Assembly: GCF_022095615.2 (NCBI RefSeq)
Contig: NZ_CP155559.1
Location: 3,345,501-3,409,500, forward strand
Length of the DNA: 64,000 nucleotides
Direction: 5' to 3'
DNA from: Bacillus thuringiensis
GTDB lineage: Bacteria; Bacillota; Bacilli; Bacillales; Bacillaceae_G
Positions 15,814-25,217 of this stretch are shown here, piece after piece; positions within the stretch are counted from its first letter, which is position 1, and every line of letters begins with the position of its first letter. The notes under the pieces are model-generated. The model made no database searches, was not told the DNA's origin, and saw nothing but the letters and a program-made list of their open reading frames with translations. The translations under genes and the position numbers were made by a program.

Positions 15814-18537
15814 TTAGTTCGACACTTTAGACTCTTCGATTTTCTCACGAAGAACCATTTGCAGGATACCACCGTGACGATAGTAGTCAATTTCAACTTC
15901 ACTATCGAAACGAGCCACTACTTCAAATTGTTTTTCGTTGCCATCTAAATCGGTAGCAACTACTTTTACTAGATCACGTGGTCTAACTGTTTTGTCGATT
16001 TGAATTTCAAATGACTCGTTACCAACAAGACCTAACGTTTCGGCGCTTTCGCCATCTTTAAATTGAAGTGGTAATACGCCCATTAATACTAAGTTACTAC
16101 GGTGAATACGTTCGAAACTTTCTGCGATTACTGCTTTAATACCTAATAAGTTAGTACCTTTCGCAGCCCAGTCACGAGAACTTCCCATACCGTAATCTTT
16201 ACCAGCAACAACTAGAAGGCCTGTGCCATCTTCTTTATATTTCATAGCAGCATCATAGATTGATGTTACTTCACCAGTTGGCCAATATGTTGTATATCCG
16301 CCTTCTGTTCCTGGTGCAATTTGGTTTTTAATACGGATGTTCGCGAATGTACCACGCATCATAACTTCATGGTTACCACGACGAGAACCGTAAGAGTTAA
16401 AGTCAACTGGCTGTACGCCATTTTCTAATAAGTAGCGTCCAGCTGGTGTATGCTTACCAATTGAACCTGCTGGTGAAATATGGTCTGTCGTTACAGAGTC
16501 GCCAAATTTACCAACTATGCGTAAACCTGATAATGTTTCAACCTCACCTGGCTCTTTAGATAAACCTTCAAAGAATGGTGGGTTTTGAATATAAGTTGAA
16601 TCATTATCCCAAGTATATAAAGCTTCGTTTGAAGTTTGGATTTCATTCCAACGCTCATTGCTATTAAATACTTGTGCATATTCTTTCTTGAACAGTTCAG
16701 ATGTAACAACGCTTTGAACTACATCTTCAATTTCTTTAGCTGATGGCCAAATATCGTTGAAGTAAACGGCTTTGCCATTTGCATCTTTACCGATTTCATC
16801 ATTCTTCAGGTCAATATCAACAGTACCTGCAAGTGCATATGCCACAACAAGTGGTGGTGATGCTAAGTAGTTTGCTTTTACAAGTGGGTGAATACGACCT
16901 TCAAAGTTACGGTTACCAGATAAAACAGATGTTACTAATAAATCGTTTGCTGCGATTGCTTCTTCTAATTCCTCTGCTAATGGACCAGAGTTACCGATAC
17001 AAGTCGTACAGCCGTAACCAACTGTTTGGAAACCTAATTGATCTAAATATGTTGTTAAACCAGATTTATCTAAGTATTCAGTAACAACTTTAGATCCTGG
17101 TGCTAATGATGTTTTTACGTACTCAGGTACTACAAGTCCTTTTTCAATTGCTTTCTTCGCAACTAAACCTGCACCGATTAATACGTATGGGTTTGATGTA
17201 TTTGTACAGCTTGTAATTGCAGCGATTGCAATTGCACCTGTTTTCATCGTTACTTCTTTATCTTCTAATGTAACCTTCACTTCTTTATCGAACTCTTGCT
17301 CATTAAATCCAAGTCCTTGTGTTCCAACTGGTGCTAAAACAGCTTTGTGGAACGCATCTTTCATATCTGAAAGTGGAATTAAATCTTGTGGGCGTTTCGG
17401 CCCAGAAAGGTTAGATTCGATTGTATTTAAATCAATTTCAACAAGATCAGTGTAAATCGGATCTTTGCTGTCTGCCGTATAGAATAAACCGTTCGCTTTA
17501 CAGTATTCTTCCACAACGCGAATTTGTTCTTCATCTCTACCTGTTAAACGTAAGTATTCTAATGAAATATCATCAATTGGGAAGAATCCACAAGTTGCGC
17601 CATATTCTGGTGCCATGTTTGAAATTGTTGCACGGTCAGCTAAAGGCATGCTCTTTAGTCCATTACCGAAGAACTCAACGAATTTACCAACTACACCTTT
17701 TTGACGTAATACTTGTGTTACTTTTAATGCAACGTCTGTTGCTGTAGTACCACTTGGAAGTGTACCAGTTAATTTCACACCGATTACTTCAGGTACTGGG
17801 AAGTATGAAGGCTGTCCAAGCATTCCTGCTTCTGCTTCAATACCACCAACGCCCCATCCAAGAACGCCGATACCGTTAATCATTGTTGTATGTGAGTCTG
17901 TTCCAACTAATGAATCTGGGTATGCAACTAAGTCACCTTCAGCATTTTTCACAGCATGAACGACTGGTGCTAAATATTCAAGGTTTACTTGGTGTACAAT
18001 ACCTGTAGCTGGTGGAACTGCACGATAGTTATCAAATGATTTTTGTGCCCAGCTTAAAAATTTATAACGTTCTTCATTACGTTTAAACTCTAAGTCCATG
18101 TTGAATGCAAGCGCGTCTGCCGTACCCGCTCTATCAACCTGTACAGAGTGGTCAATTACAAGGTCTACAGTAATTTCTGGATTAATTTTATCAGGATCCC
18201 CGCCCATGTCTGCCATTGCTTTACGAAGCGAAGCCAAATCAACAACAGCTGGAACACCAGTGAAATCTTGTAAAATTACACGAGATGGTTTAAATGGAAC
18301 ATCTATATCTTGCACATCTTTCGTTCCCCATTTCGCTAAATTTGTAACATGCTCTTCTGTGATTACACGTCCGTCTACTTGACGAAGTACTGATTCAAGT
18401 AAAACTTTCACGGAATATGGTAATTGAGATATGTTGCCAACCCCTGCATTTTCAAGCGCTTTCAAATCATAATAATGATACGTTTTTTCATCTACTTCAA
18501 AAGTTGCACGTGATTGAAATGGATTATGTTTGACCAT
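15814..18537 (-). CDS. acnA: Aconitate hydratase A
   Basis: 907-residue aconitase/IRP1-type TCA enzyme (citB in B. subtilis) converting citrate to isocitrate. The 4Fe-4S ligands lie in SCTN (near residue 440) and GCTTC (near 506-509). The swivel domain begins after residue 680, with the conserved [11 protein letters not shown] and [14 protein letters not shown]. Length is normal. A sigma-A-type promoter and a possible CcpC-like inverted repeat are upstream, and spore genes sspO/sspP lie divergently, as in B. subtilis. Confidence 0.98.
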   Translation of the reverse strand: MVKHNPFQSRATFEVDEKTYHYYDLKALENAGVGNISQLPYSVKVLLESVLRQVDGRVITEEHVTNLAKWGTKDVQDIDVPFKPSRVILQDFTGVPAVVDLASLRKAMADMGGDPDKINPEITVDLVIDHSVQVDRAGTADALAFNMDLEFKRNEERYKFLSWAQKSFDNYRAVPPATGIVHQVNLEYLAPVVHAVKNAEGDLVAYPDSLVGTDSHTTMINGIGVLGWGVGGIEAEAGMLGQPSYFPVPEVIGVKLTGTLPSGTTATDVALKVTQVLRQKGVVGKFVEFFGNGLKSMPLADRATISNMAPEYGATCGFFPIDDISLEYLRLTGRDEEQIRVVEEYCKANGLFYTADSKDPIYTDLVEIDLNTIESNLSGPKRPQDLIPLSDMKDAFHKAVLAPVGTQGLGFNEQEFDKEVKVTLEDKEVTMKTGAIAIAAITSCTNTSNPYVLIGAGLVAKKAIEKGLVVPEYVKTSLAPGSKVVTEYLDKSGLTTYLDQLGFQTVGYGCTTCIGNSGPLAEELEEAIAANDLLVTSVLSGNRNFEGRIHPLVKANYLASPPLVVAYALAGTVDIDLKNDEIGKDANGKAVYFNDIWPSAKEIEDVVQSVVTSELFKKEYAQVFNSNERWNEIQTSNEALYTWDNDSTYIQNPPFFEGLSKEPGEVETLSGLRIVGKFGDSVTTDHISPAGSIGKHTPAGRYLLENGVQPVDFNSYGSRRGNHEVMMRGTFANIRIKNQIAPGTEGGYTTYWPTGEVTSIYDAAMKYKEDGTGLLVVAGKDYGMGSSRDWAAKGTNLLGIKAVIAESFERIHRSNLVLMGVLPLQFKDGESAETLGLVGNESFEIQIDKTVRPRDLVKVVATDLDGNEKQFEVVARFDSEVEIDYYRHGGILQMVLREKIEESKVSN

Positions 18538-18572
18538 TATGTTTCCCCCCTGTTAAACGTGACTAAGTTGTC

Positions 18573-18601
18573 TGAATATAAAATGTAGACAAACTTTTCA
18601 A
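18573..18601 (-). promoter_or_regulatory. Sigma-A promoter of acnA
   Basis: TTGAAA-N17-TATTCA on the minus strand, about 40 bases before the start. Confidence 0.6.
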
Positions 18602-18651
18602 TACCTTACGATAATATCTTATTACAACTTTCTAAATAAGTAAATAATAAG

Positions 18652-18675
18652 AAACTTATAGATTATCATAAGTTT
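18652..18675. promoter_or_regulatory. Inverted repeat upstream of acnA
   Basis: AAACTTAT-N8-ATAAGTTT. Its ATAA/TTAT content recalls CcpC-type sites (ATAA-N7-TTAT), but spacing and distance (about -97) are not textbook. Confidence 0.3.
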
Positions 18676-18828
18676 TCTTTATGTTTCTAAATTTGAATAG
18701 CTTTCATGCTCCTTATGAATACTATTACCATAAAGTAAAGTGCTCTATTAGCGCTTTACTTACAGTTCATACATACTATGAACTGCTCATCATTCAACTT
18801 ACAAAAAAAGTTATAGAGGTGAAATAAA

Positions 18829-18978
18829 ATGAGTAAAAGAAAAGCAAATCATACTATTTCAGGAATGAATGCTGCATCCGCACAAGGACAAGGTGCTGGT
18901 TATAACGAAGAGTTTGCAAATGAGAATTTAACTCCTGCAGAGCGACAAAATAATAAAAAACGTAAAAAGAACCAGTAA
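18829..18978 (+). CDS. sspO: Small acid-soluble spore protein O
   Basis: 49 residues, [20 protein letters not shown]..., basic at both ends: the SspO (formerly CotK) type, a minor spore-core protein. AGAGGTG lies 8 bases upstream. A CATACTA at 18772-18778 resembles a sigma-G -10, though no convincing -35 precedes it. The position, divergent from aconitase, is the same as in B. subtilis. Confidence 0.95.
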   Translation: MSKRKANHTISGMNAASAQGQGAGYNEEFANENLTPAERQNNKKRKKNQ

Positions 18979-18980
18979 CG

Positions 18981-19019
18981 AAAAATCCCAAAAGGAACAT
19001 ACACCTTTTGGGATTTTTT
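18981..19019. terminator. Terminator between sspO and the deacetylase gene
   Basis: Stem AATCCCAAAAGG/CCTTTTGGGATT followed by T6; it serves the convergent sspO and deacetylase genes. Confidence 0.85.
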
Positions 19020-19745
19020 CTAGTGTTTATAACGTAATAATTCCGAAACAGTTACAAATCGATACCCCTGCTTTTTCAGCTCAGGCAAAATTTTTGCAAG
19101 TGCCGCTACTGTTTGACTACGATCATTTCCTCCATCATGTAACAATACGATATCTCCACTTTTAGCATTTTTTACTACATGATTTACAATGGATTCAACC
19201 CCTGGATTCGCCCAATCACGCGGGTCTTGATGCCACGACCATAGAACCGTTTGATAACCCGCTTCTTTCGCGGTTTTAAATACAGCATCGTTAATATATC
19301 CGCCAGGTGGACGGAATAGCAAAGGTTCTTTCACCCATTTTTTGAAGTATTTCTTCCCATCTAAAATATCATTTTCTAATTTTTCATCTGATGAATTACT
19401 CGCATACAAATGATTCATCGTATGATTTCCAATTTCATGCCCCTCTTTTAACACTTCTTTCACTAAATATGGATTACGCTGCACTCGAAATCCAATCATA
19501 AAAAATGTCGCTTCTGCTTTATATTGACGTAATAAATGTAAAACTTGTGGTGTATAAGTTGGATCTGGTCCATCATCAAATGTAATGGCAATAATCTTTT
19601 CATTATTAGGTACTTCCCACGTTACATAGCCAGTTGGTTCTAGCTCTTTTCTGAGCAACATTTTCGCTTCCACTTTTTCAACTTGAAATATATGTACTGC
19701 GCATAATAAACAAAAAACGAATAGAAAAATCTTCTGTTTTAGCAT
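19020..19745 (-). CDS. Secreted polysaccharide deacetylase, NodB domain
   Basis: About 241 residues: signal peptide (hydrophobic FLFVFCLLCAVHIF), then a carbohydrate esterase 4 domain with the five family motifs: TFDDGPD, HEIGNHTMNH, RPPGGY, DPRDW and VLLHDG. The metal triad is therefore complete, which supports an active peptidoglycan or chitin-type deacetylase at the cell surface. From position beside acnA it probably corresponds to B. anthracis BA3679, reported to affect cell shape. No clear ribosome site; a TTG at 19757 is an alternative start. Confidence 0.92.
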   Translation of the reverse strand: MLKQKIFLFVFCLLCAVHIFQVEKVEAKMLLRKELEPTGYVTWEVPNNEKIIAITFDDGPDPTYTPQVLHLLRQYKAEATFFMIGFRVQRNPYLVKEVLKEGHEIGNHTMNHLYASNSSDEKLENDILDGKKYFKKWVKEPLLFRPPGGYINDAVFKTAKEAGYQTVLWSWHQDPRDWANPGVESIVNHVVKNAKSGDIVLLHDGGNDRSQTVAALAKILPELKKQGYRFVTVSELLRYKH

Positions 19746-19791
19746 AACGTTCGTCAAAGTAATAAGGTTGTCGAATACACAACAATCTCAT

Positions 19792-20055
19792 TTACTTTTC
19801 TAATTGATCTACATTTCGCATAATGTTTTGGAGATTATTTTCGTATTGCTCAAGTTGTGGGCGTTGTGTTTCTGAAGCTACCTCTAACGCATTTTGAATC
19901 TGTTCATACGCTTCCTGAACCTCTTGGCGTAACTCTTTTAAATCATGACCGTAGTTTGGATCATTTTTCACAATGTTATTAAATGCATTTTCTGCTTGTG
20001 TAACTCCTTGCTGCGCTGCTTGAAAAGCTTGTTGTTTATCTTTATGATATGGCAT
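19792..20055 (-). CDS. Small glutamine-rich coiled-coil protein
   Basis: 87 residues with ribosome site AAAGGGG. Nearly all helical, rich in Gln, Glu and Asn (QQAFQAAQQGVTQAENAF), with no membrane segment or cysteine. Small proteins of this kind near spore genes are often spore-associated, but I do not recognise the family. Only 36 bp separate its end from the deacetylase gene, so co-transcription is possible. Confidence 0.7.
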   Translation of the reverse strand: MPYHKDKQQAFQAAQQGVTQAENAFNNIVKNDPNYGHDLKELRQEVQEAYEQIQNALEVASETQRPQLEQYENNLQNIMRNVDQLEK

Positions 20056-20121
20056 TATATAATCCCCTTTCCATAATAGTTAGTCCCATTTATCTTTACC
20101 TTTTTTTCTAAAAACATTCTC

Positions 20122-20150
20122 GTATAAATTTGCAAACTTCTCTCATTCTA
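20122..20150 (+). promoter_or_regulatory. Sigma-G-type promoter of sspP
   Basis: GTATA-N17-CATTCTA, close to the forespore sigma-G consensus, 27 bases before the sspP start. Confidence 0.55.
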
Positions 20151-20176
20151 AAGAGAAAGAGGAGGTGTCACATACA

Positions 20177-20299
20177 ATGGGAAAAAACAATCGTGAAGCA
20201 AAAGAAAAAAAGGGACAACCCGAACCATTAAGCGGATCTCATAAAGTAAAGAACCGTAACCATTCACGCCAAAAAAATCATGCGCATCATGATATGTAA
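20177..20299 (+). CDS. sspP: Small acid-soluble spore protein P
   Basis: 40 residues; the C-terminal part [25 protein letters not shown] is the SspP (CotL) signature. AGGAGGTG lies 8 bases upstream. A sigma-G-like promoter precedes it. Minor spore-core protein; sspO-sspP-cotM form a conserved Bacillus cluster. Confidence 0.94.
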   Translation: MGKNNREAKEKKGQPEPLSGSHKVKNRNHSRQKNHAHHDM

Positions 20300-20363
20300 A
20301 ACAAAAGGTTCACACTAGCTACCTTTGCCACATACAATGTTTATATTTTTCCATTTATTCTTC

Positions 20364-20390
20364 ACCCCTACTTCATTCATGCATAACATA
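20364..20390 (+). promoter_or_regulatory. Sigma-K-type promoter of the cotM-like gene
   Basis: CAC, then 16 bases, then CATAACATA (pattern CATANNNTA), 34 bases before the start: the mother-cell late sigma-K pattern. Confidence 0.5.
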
Positions 20391-20423
20391 GTATGAATTG
20401 AGATTTTACGGAGGGTGTCTTAC

Positions 20424-20810
20424 ATGGGCAAGAAAAAGAAGGATTGTCTTTTTCATGTTGATGGTTTTGAAGAATGGATGGATCAATTTTGTTCTGATTC
20501 TTGTAGTAACTTTAGTTTCCCAAATCAAATTCATATTGACCTTTGTGAAACTGAACAAGAATACATTCTGGAAACAGATGTACCAAATGTAACAGAACAA
20601 AATGTATTCATTAAAAAGATGGAGACAGGCCTAAACATTTGCATACTTCATAAAAATATTTCTTTGCAGCGGATCATTCCTTTACCCGCTACTATTATTT
20701 ATAAGAAGATGCTAGCCTGCTTAGAGAATGGATATTTAGCCATTCATATTTCCAAAAATGAAGTAGCTGATAAACATGAAAAAAAAGTTCTTTTTCAAAT
20801 TGAGAATTAA
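20424..20810 (+). CDS. cotM: Alpha-crystallin/Hsp20-like spore coat protein, CotM type
   Basis: 128 residues from ATG 20424 (GGAGGGTG upstream). After a cysteine-containing N-tail the sequence follows the small heat-shock beta-sandwich pattern (IHIDLCETEQEYILETDVPN, ISLQRIIPLP, CLENGYLAIHI). In B. subtilis the coat gene cotM, an alpha-crystallin relative, lies by sspP; the same position and a sigma-K-like promoter support this call. The sequence is divergent, so orthology rests mainly on context. Confidence 0.72.
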   Translation: MGKKKKDCLFHVDGFEEWMDQFCSDSCSNFSFPNQIHIDLCETEQEYILETDVPNVTEQNVFIKKMETGLNICILHKNISLQRIIPLPATIIYKKMLACLENGYLAIHISKNEVADKHEKKVLFQIEN

Positions 20811-20870
20811 AATAAAGTGAAACTTTATTCAATGGGAGTTTTACTGCCCGCAAATAGTGGGATAAATACA

Positions 20871-20905
20871 AACATAAGCCCCAGTCGTATGCTGGGGCTT
20901 ATGTT
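20871..20905. terminator. Bidirectional terminator between cotM and the MFS gene
   Basis: Perfect 14-bp stem AACATAAGCCCCAG with a 7-base loop; the right arm reaches into the stop codon of the MFS gene. Confidence 0.8.
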
Positions 20906-22142
20906 ATTTCGCATGCAATTCCACATTATAATTTCTACCATCCCTTTTTTTCAATAAACCTTTCGTAACTAACAGAACTGGAAACGCTATAGTTGAAAAT
21001 ATAGCTAGTGCTGAAAAGACTACAAACCCATTTTGGTACCCGTAGTAATCAAGAAGTACTCCCCCAAACCACGGACCAATTACTGCTCCAATTCCTGAAA
21101 ACCCCATTGCTCCAAAATATGTTCCTTTTAAATGTGAAACAGCTATATCATCTATAAACACATCCGTCATTGAAAACATGAGAACTTCTCCAATTGTAAA
21201 AATAATTGTGCAAATGGCAGCACCTAGCATAGATTCTGCTATTCCAAATCCAAACAATCCCCCGCTCACAAATAAAGTTCCAGTCATAATGGATACTAAC
21301 GGTGTATACTTTTTACATATTTGAATAACAGGGTATTGAATTACGACTACAACAATCGCATTTAAAGCTAACATATACGAAAATAATTTCACTCCATCCT
21401 GAAATATATGTGCATTTGCAAAATATTGAGATACTGTTGTCGTTAAGTGTGAAAAGCCACAATTACTCAAAATAATACCGACTAAAGCAACTAAAAATAC
21501 GACATCCTTCCGCAATATACGAACTGCATTTAACATTGTGACAGGCTTTTCTGTATTTACTTTCTTTTTTTCAATTGGATACTTCTTAAATTGGAATGCT
21601 AATATAGCTGTATATAGCATATATACTCCAGCTGCGACTAAAAAAGGAATTGTAGATTTTGCGCTTCCAATCTGTAATCCGACAAGTGGACCAATCGCTA
21701 CTCCAACATTTATTGCACCGTAACGTAAGTTATATACGAGTAAACGATACTCTGGTTTCGTTAAATCTGATAATAATGCTCTTGACGTAGGTTCAAAAAA
21801 AGACCTACATAATCCATTCAAAGCATTTAATAAAAAGAAACTTAAAACATGATTTGCAAACGAAAAGCCTATAAATACAAACACCCAAACAATCATGGAC
21901 CATATTATAATCATATTTCGGCCGAATCGATCCGATAAATTCCCTCCAATAAAACTAGCAAAAACTCCAACAAGTGCACTCGTTCCGATAATAGCACCCG
22001 TCATTCCAGCTGATACACCTTTAACAGTTGTTAAATAAATTGCTAAAAAAGGAATGCTCATTGACGTAGCGAACCTCGCAAATAAAGTCCCTATTATAAT
22101 TGTCATTCCTAACGGATGAATATTTTGTAACTTTCCCTTCAT
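20904..22142 (-). CDS. Major facilitator superfamily transporter (drug efflux type)
   Basis: About 412 residues from ATG 22142 (AGAAGG 7 bases upstream); an in-frame ATG at 22169 lies in the terminator of the next gene. Twelve predicted spans in two halves, with the loop 2-3 motif GGNLSDRFGRNMII typical of the family. Related to the YfhI/MdtH-like efflux group by general pattern only. Substrate unknown. Confidence 0.9.
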   Translation of the reverse strand: MKGKLQNIHPLGMTIIIGTLFARFATSMSIPFLAIYLTTVKGVSAGMTGAIIGTSALVGVFASFIGGNLSDRFGRNMIIIWSMIVWVFVFIGFSFANHVLSFFLLNALNGLCRSFFEPTSRALLSDLTKPEYRLLVYNLRYGAINVGVAIGPLVGLQIGSAKSTIPFLVAAGVYMLYTAILAFQFKKYPIEKKKVNTEKPVTMLNAVRILRKDVVFLVALVGIILSNCGFSHLTTTVSQYFANAHIFQDGVKLFSYMLALNAIVVVVIQYPVIQICKKYTPLVSIMTGTLFVSGGLFGFGIAESMLGAAICTIIFTIGEVLMFSMTDVFIDDIAVSHLKGTYFGAMGFSGIGAVIGPWFGGVLLDYYGYQNGFVVFSALAIFSTIAFPVLLVTKGLLKKRDGRNYNVELHAK

Positions 22143-22174
22143 CTTTAAACCTTCTCTCCCTATTTTCACATAAA

Positions 22175-22203
22175 AAAAGAAAGCAAAGGATCTGCTTTCT
22201 TTT
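22175..22203 (-). terminator. Terminator of the 22.2-22.6 kb hypothetical gene
   Basis: Stem AAAGAAAGCA/TGCTTTCTTT with a T-rich tail on the minus strand. Confidence 0.7.
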
Positions 22204-22210
22204 CCCTTTT

Positions 22211-22618
22211 TTATACTTGAGCTGTTGATACTCGAGCTGTTCTCGTTATATCCATATCTATGCCATATGTAAACTGTAATTCTTTACAAACATCTTTAAT
22301 TAAAATCGTGACATTATACTTCTCATTAAATTGTAATACTATGTTCTCTACTTCTTCATATGTATACTTATATTCCCCTGTAATGACACTTTTTAAATCA
22401 AAGCATTCATTTATACAAAGTTGCACAAGCAGCTGGTCATACTTCTCTATTACATCTTCTTTCTTCCACAGTACCTCTTTTACATATAACCGATCAAACT
22501 TAACACTTTCTCGATTACAATCCGTTAAAATCCGGGTCATTTCATTTAATTCTCGATACAGTTCAGAAATATTTTTGCTTAAACTAAGCAGTTTATCTAC
22601 GCCGTTTTCATATAACAT
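22211..22618 (-). CDS. Hypothetical protein, helical, 135 aa
   Basis: The start at 22618 (MLYENGVDKLLSLSKNISEL) is favoured since GGGGGTGG lies 7 bases upstream; the ATG at 22624 would be too close. Mostly charged helices with three cysteines (TDCNRESV, LCINECFD). No membrane span or recognised domain. Single-gene unit with its own terminator, divergent from the AlaX gene. Confidence 0.7.
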   Translation of the reverse strand: MLYENGVDKLLSLSKNISELYRELNEMTRILTDCNRESVKFDRLYVKEVLWKKEDVIEKYDQLLVQLCINECFDLKSVITGEYKYTYEEVENIVLQFNEKYNVTILIKDVCKELQFTYGIDMDITRTARVSTAQV

Positions 22619-22755
22619 ATTCATTCCACCCCCGCATTTTCTTTTTCTTATTATAGCAAGAAAATTCTAAAAATAGTTTCTTTCTTCTGAAATATTAGGA
22701 AACTAATTTCAATTGCTTTACAATGAAACTAGCGAACACGAAAGGGGAAAGAAAA

Positions 22756-23958
22756 TTGGAGCAAAAATTATATTATACTGACGCTTATAAGCAAGACTTT
22801 ACTACTAAAATTTTAAAGCAAGATTATGATAAAGACGGGAACTTATACGTTGTTTTAAACGAAACAGCATTTTATCCGACAGGTGGCGGACAGCCCCATG
22901 ATACTGGAACTTTAAATGACATTGCTGTATTTGGTGTTGAAGAAGTCGACGAAGAAATCCGCCACTTCATTACAGAACAATTACATACAGAAGAAGTAGA
23001 AGGTAAAATCAATTGGGAGCGTCGGTTTGATCATATGCAGCAGCATACAGCTCAGCACATTTTATCTGCTGCTTTTTGGGATCATTTTAACATACCTACG
23101 ATCGGATTCCACCTTGGAAAAGAAACGGTAACAATTGATTTAGAAACAGAAAATCTGCATGCAGAAACGGTTGAAAAAGCGATACAAATTGCAAACAAAA
23201 TTGTTTTTGAAAACCATCCCATCCGCATCGAGTGGATGAACTTAGAAGCAGCAAAAACTTTACCCCTTCGTAAAGAACCGACTATGATAGAAAATATACG
23301 CGTTGTTATGATCGAAAACTTTGATTATAACGGCTGTGGCGGAACACACCCGAAACGTACAGGTGAAGTAGGTCCTATTCAAGTACTTGGGTGGGAGCGC
23401 AATAAAGGTGGCATACGATTAACGTTTATCGCTGGCTGGCGCACACTTAAATTAATGGGGCAACAACAACAAATTATGAAGGATGTTTCTAAACAATTAA
23501 ACAGTAGCGAAACTGATATTCCAGCAAAAGTAGCACAACTGCTTACTTCTCAAAAAGAAAACGAAAAAGCAATACAAACAATGAATGAAAACTTATTATA
23601 TGCAGAGGCAAATGAACTACTGCAACAGCCTGTGGAAATACATGCTGGCATACTTATTTCTAAAGTATTTACAAATCGTTCTATGCAAGAAATCGCAAAG
23701 CTTTCTGCTATTATTACAGAACAACAAGAGCATGCCCTTACATATTTCGTTATTGAAAATGAGGACAAACTACAATGCATCCTCGCTTGTGGAAAAACAG
23801 TGACACTTGATATGAACACACTTTTAAAAGATGCTCTTCCTGCAATTGAAGGAAAAGGTGGCGGAAATAAAAAGAGTGCCCGCGGCGGCGGAAAAGCGAT
23901 TATGAGCGGAGATGAGTTTTTAAATCAACTTGTTTCTTCTTTACAGTCAGCAGTGTAA
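22756..23958 (+). CDS. Alanyl-tRNA editing protein, AlaX-long type with DHHA1 domain
   Basis: 400 residues from a TTG start with AAAGGGGAAAG 8 bases upstream. N-terminal barrel (1-90) with the motif FYPTGGGQPHD; the zinc editing site has HTAQH (HxxxH) and a later CGGTH cysteine/histidine pair; the C-terminal half carries the glycine-rich DHHA1-like tail (GKGGGNKKSARGGGKA). It hydrolyses Ser- or Gly-tRNA-Ala in trans. Stand-alone gene. Confidence 0.93.
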   Translation: MEQKLYYTDAYKQDFTTKILKQDYDKDGNLYVVLNETAFYPTGGGQPHDTGTLNDIAVFGVEEVDEEIRHFITEQLHTEEVEGKINWERRFDHMQQHTAQHILSAAFWDHFNIPTIGFHLGKETVTIDLETENLHAETVEKAIQIANKIVFENHPIRIEWMNLEAAKTLPLRKEPTMIENIRVVMIENFDYNGCGGTHPKRTGEVGPIQVLGWERNKGGIRLTFIAGWRTLKLMGQQQQIMKDVSKQLNSSETDIPAKVAQLLTSQKENEKAIQTMNENLLYAEANELLQQPVEIHAGILISKVFTNRSMQEIAKLSAIITEQQEHALTYFVIENEDKLQCILACGKTVTLDMNTLLKDALPAIEGKGGGNKKSARGGGKAIMSGDEFLNQLVSSLQSAV

Positions 23959-23968
23959 AACATTTTAA

Positions 23969-24010
23969 GGAGATGGCGTCTAGTCAAATTTCAAACTAGA
24001 GACATCTCCT
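23969..24010. terminator. Terminator after the AlaX gene
   Basis: Imperfect stem GGAGATGGCGTCTAGT/AACTAGAGACATCTCC between convergent genes. Confidence 0.65.
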
Positions 24011-24080
24011 TACTTCTTTACTTCGTACATAGCAATACGGTAAATGAAATTACAGGAATGATATTTTTAGTAGTTTGTAT

Positions 24081-24524
24081 TTACAAACCAATATTTTGTT
24101 TTAAACCTTGGTAACTTCCTGCATTCAAGAAATCTTCAGATGCAAGTTTTGTGAATTTATCAGAAAAATCATAACTACTTAACTCTTCTATCGCCACCAT
24201 TTGCACATCATGAATCGGGTTATGATCAAACTCATTAGACGGTAGCGTAATTTCACCTTCAATCCTTTCAAGCAAAAACGTAATATGCAATAAAGACGGG
24301 AGAGCATCAGGTTTATCGCAAACATAGAGTAGCTTCTTAATTTTAACTTTTAACCCTGTTTCTTCTTTCATTTCTCGAATCATTGCTTCCTCTAACGTCT
24401 CACCATTCTCTACCCTTCCTCCAGGTAAAGACCAATTGCGATTAGCAACTTTTTGCTTTACTAGTAACACCTTTTCATCTTCAGTTAAAATTCCGGTAAC
24501 ACGAACTTGCATTACATTTTCCAT
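24081..24524 (-). CDS. Nudix hydrolase
   Basis: 147 residues from ATG 24524 (AGAGGAG 7 bases upstream). The complete Nudix box Gx5Ex7REUxEExGU is visible from GGRVENGETLEEA to REMKEETG (residues 36-58). The family hydrolyses nucleoside diphosphates linked to another group; the substrate cannot be told. A longer frame upstream to 24569 lacks a ribosome site. Confidence 0.92.
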   Translation of the reverse strand: MENVMQVRVTGILTEDEKVLLVKQKVANRNWSLPGGRVENGETLEEAMIREMKEETGLKVKIKKLLYVCDKPDALPSLLHITFLLERIEGEITLPSNEFDHNPIHDVQMVAIEELSSYDFSDKFTKLASEDFLNAGSYQGLKQNIGL

Positions 24525-24628
24525 ATGTAATCTCCTCTTCCCATTATATTTACAAATTAATCCTTCCACAAAAAGAACGTATGTTTTATAATTAAAGAAA
24601 ATTATGGAAGAAAGAAGTTGTTACATTC

Positions 24629-25210
24629 TTGCGCCCACCTTTAACAAAGTCTATATCACTTGAAGATTTCCAAAACTATTATTGGTTAAAAGCAGAACTT
24701 CAAACATTTTGTCGTGAGCATGGTTTGCTAGCTAGTGGCTCTAAGATCGAAATAACCGAGCGTATCTCATATTATTTAACTACTGGTAAAATATTAAAAA
24801 ACAGCTCTGGTCAAAAGGTGAGTAAAGCTTCCCTCTCTTATAATGACCTTTCTCTTCAAACGATTATTACTAACAATCACCGCTGTAGCGAAGGTGTTCG
24901 TGCTTTTTTCAAAGAAAAAATCGGAGCAAACTTCCGCTTTACAGTAGCTCTTCAAAAATTTTTTAAAGAGAATGTCGGAAAAACATATGAAGACGCGATA
25001 ACGTTTTGGTATGAAGAAAACGAACGAAAAAAAGATTCTACTTATAAAACAACTATCAGCGCGCAGTTTGAATACAATCGCTTTACTCGCGACTTTTTCG
25101 AAGATCCAAATAACAAAGGAAAATCAAAAGCTGATGCTATCGCTGCTTGGAATGAAATAAAAGCAAAGCCTGGTAGCAACGCTTATATTCCTCAAAGAGT
25201 AGAAAACTAG
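24629..25210 (+). CDS. SAP-domain protein with C-terminal DUF6434-like region
   Basis: 193 residues from a TTG start with only a weak ribosome site (GGAAGAAAG, distant). Residues about 12-50 fit a SAP motif (LKAELQTFCREHGLLASGSK, then EITERISYYL), a small DNA-binding helix-turn-helix. The C-terminal half is basic and aromatic-rich (VALQKFFKENVGKTYEDAI, KADAIAAWNEIK). Likely nucleic-acid binding. Stands alone between nudix and yhfS-like genes. Confidence 0.72.
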   Translation: MRPPLTKSISLEDFQNYYWLKAELQTFCREHGLLASGSKIEITERISYYLTTGKILKNSSGQKVSKASLSYNDLSLQTIITNNHRCSEGVRAFFKEKIGANFRFTVALQKFFKENVGKTYEDAITFWYEENERKKDSTYKTTISAQFEYNRFTRDFFEDPNNKGKSKADAIAAWNEIKAKPGSNAYIPQRVEN

Positions 25211-25217
25211 TCCCTTT

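Noticed and set aside
18652..18675. Confident CcpC operator for acnA
   Set aside because: Spacer length and distance from the promoter do not match the known dyad; kept only as a candidate inverted repeat.
22723..22755. ATG at 22723 as start of the AlaX gene
   Set aside because: It has no ribosome site, while the TTG at 22756 has AAAGGGG at proper spacing and gives the usual family N-terminus.
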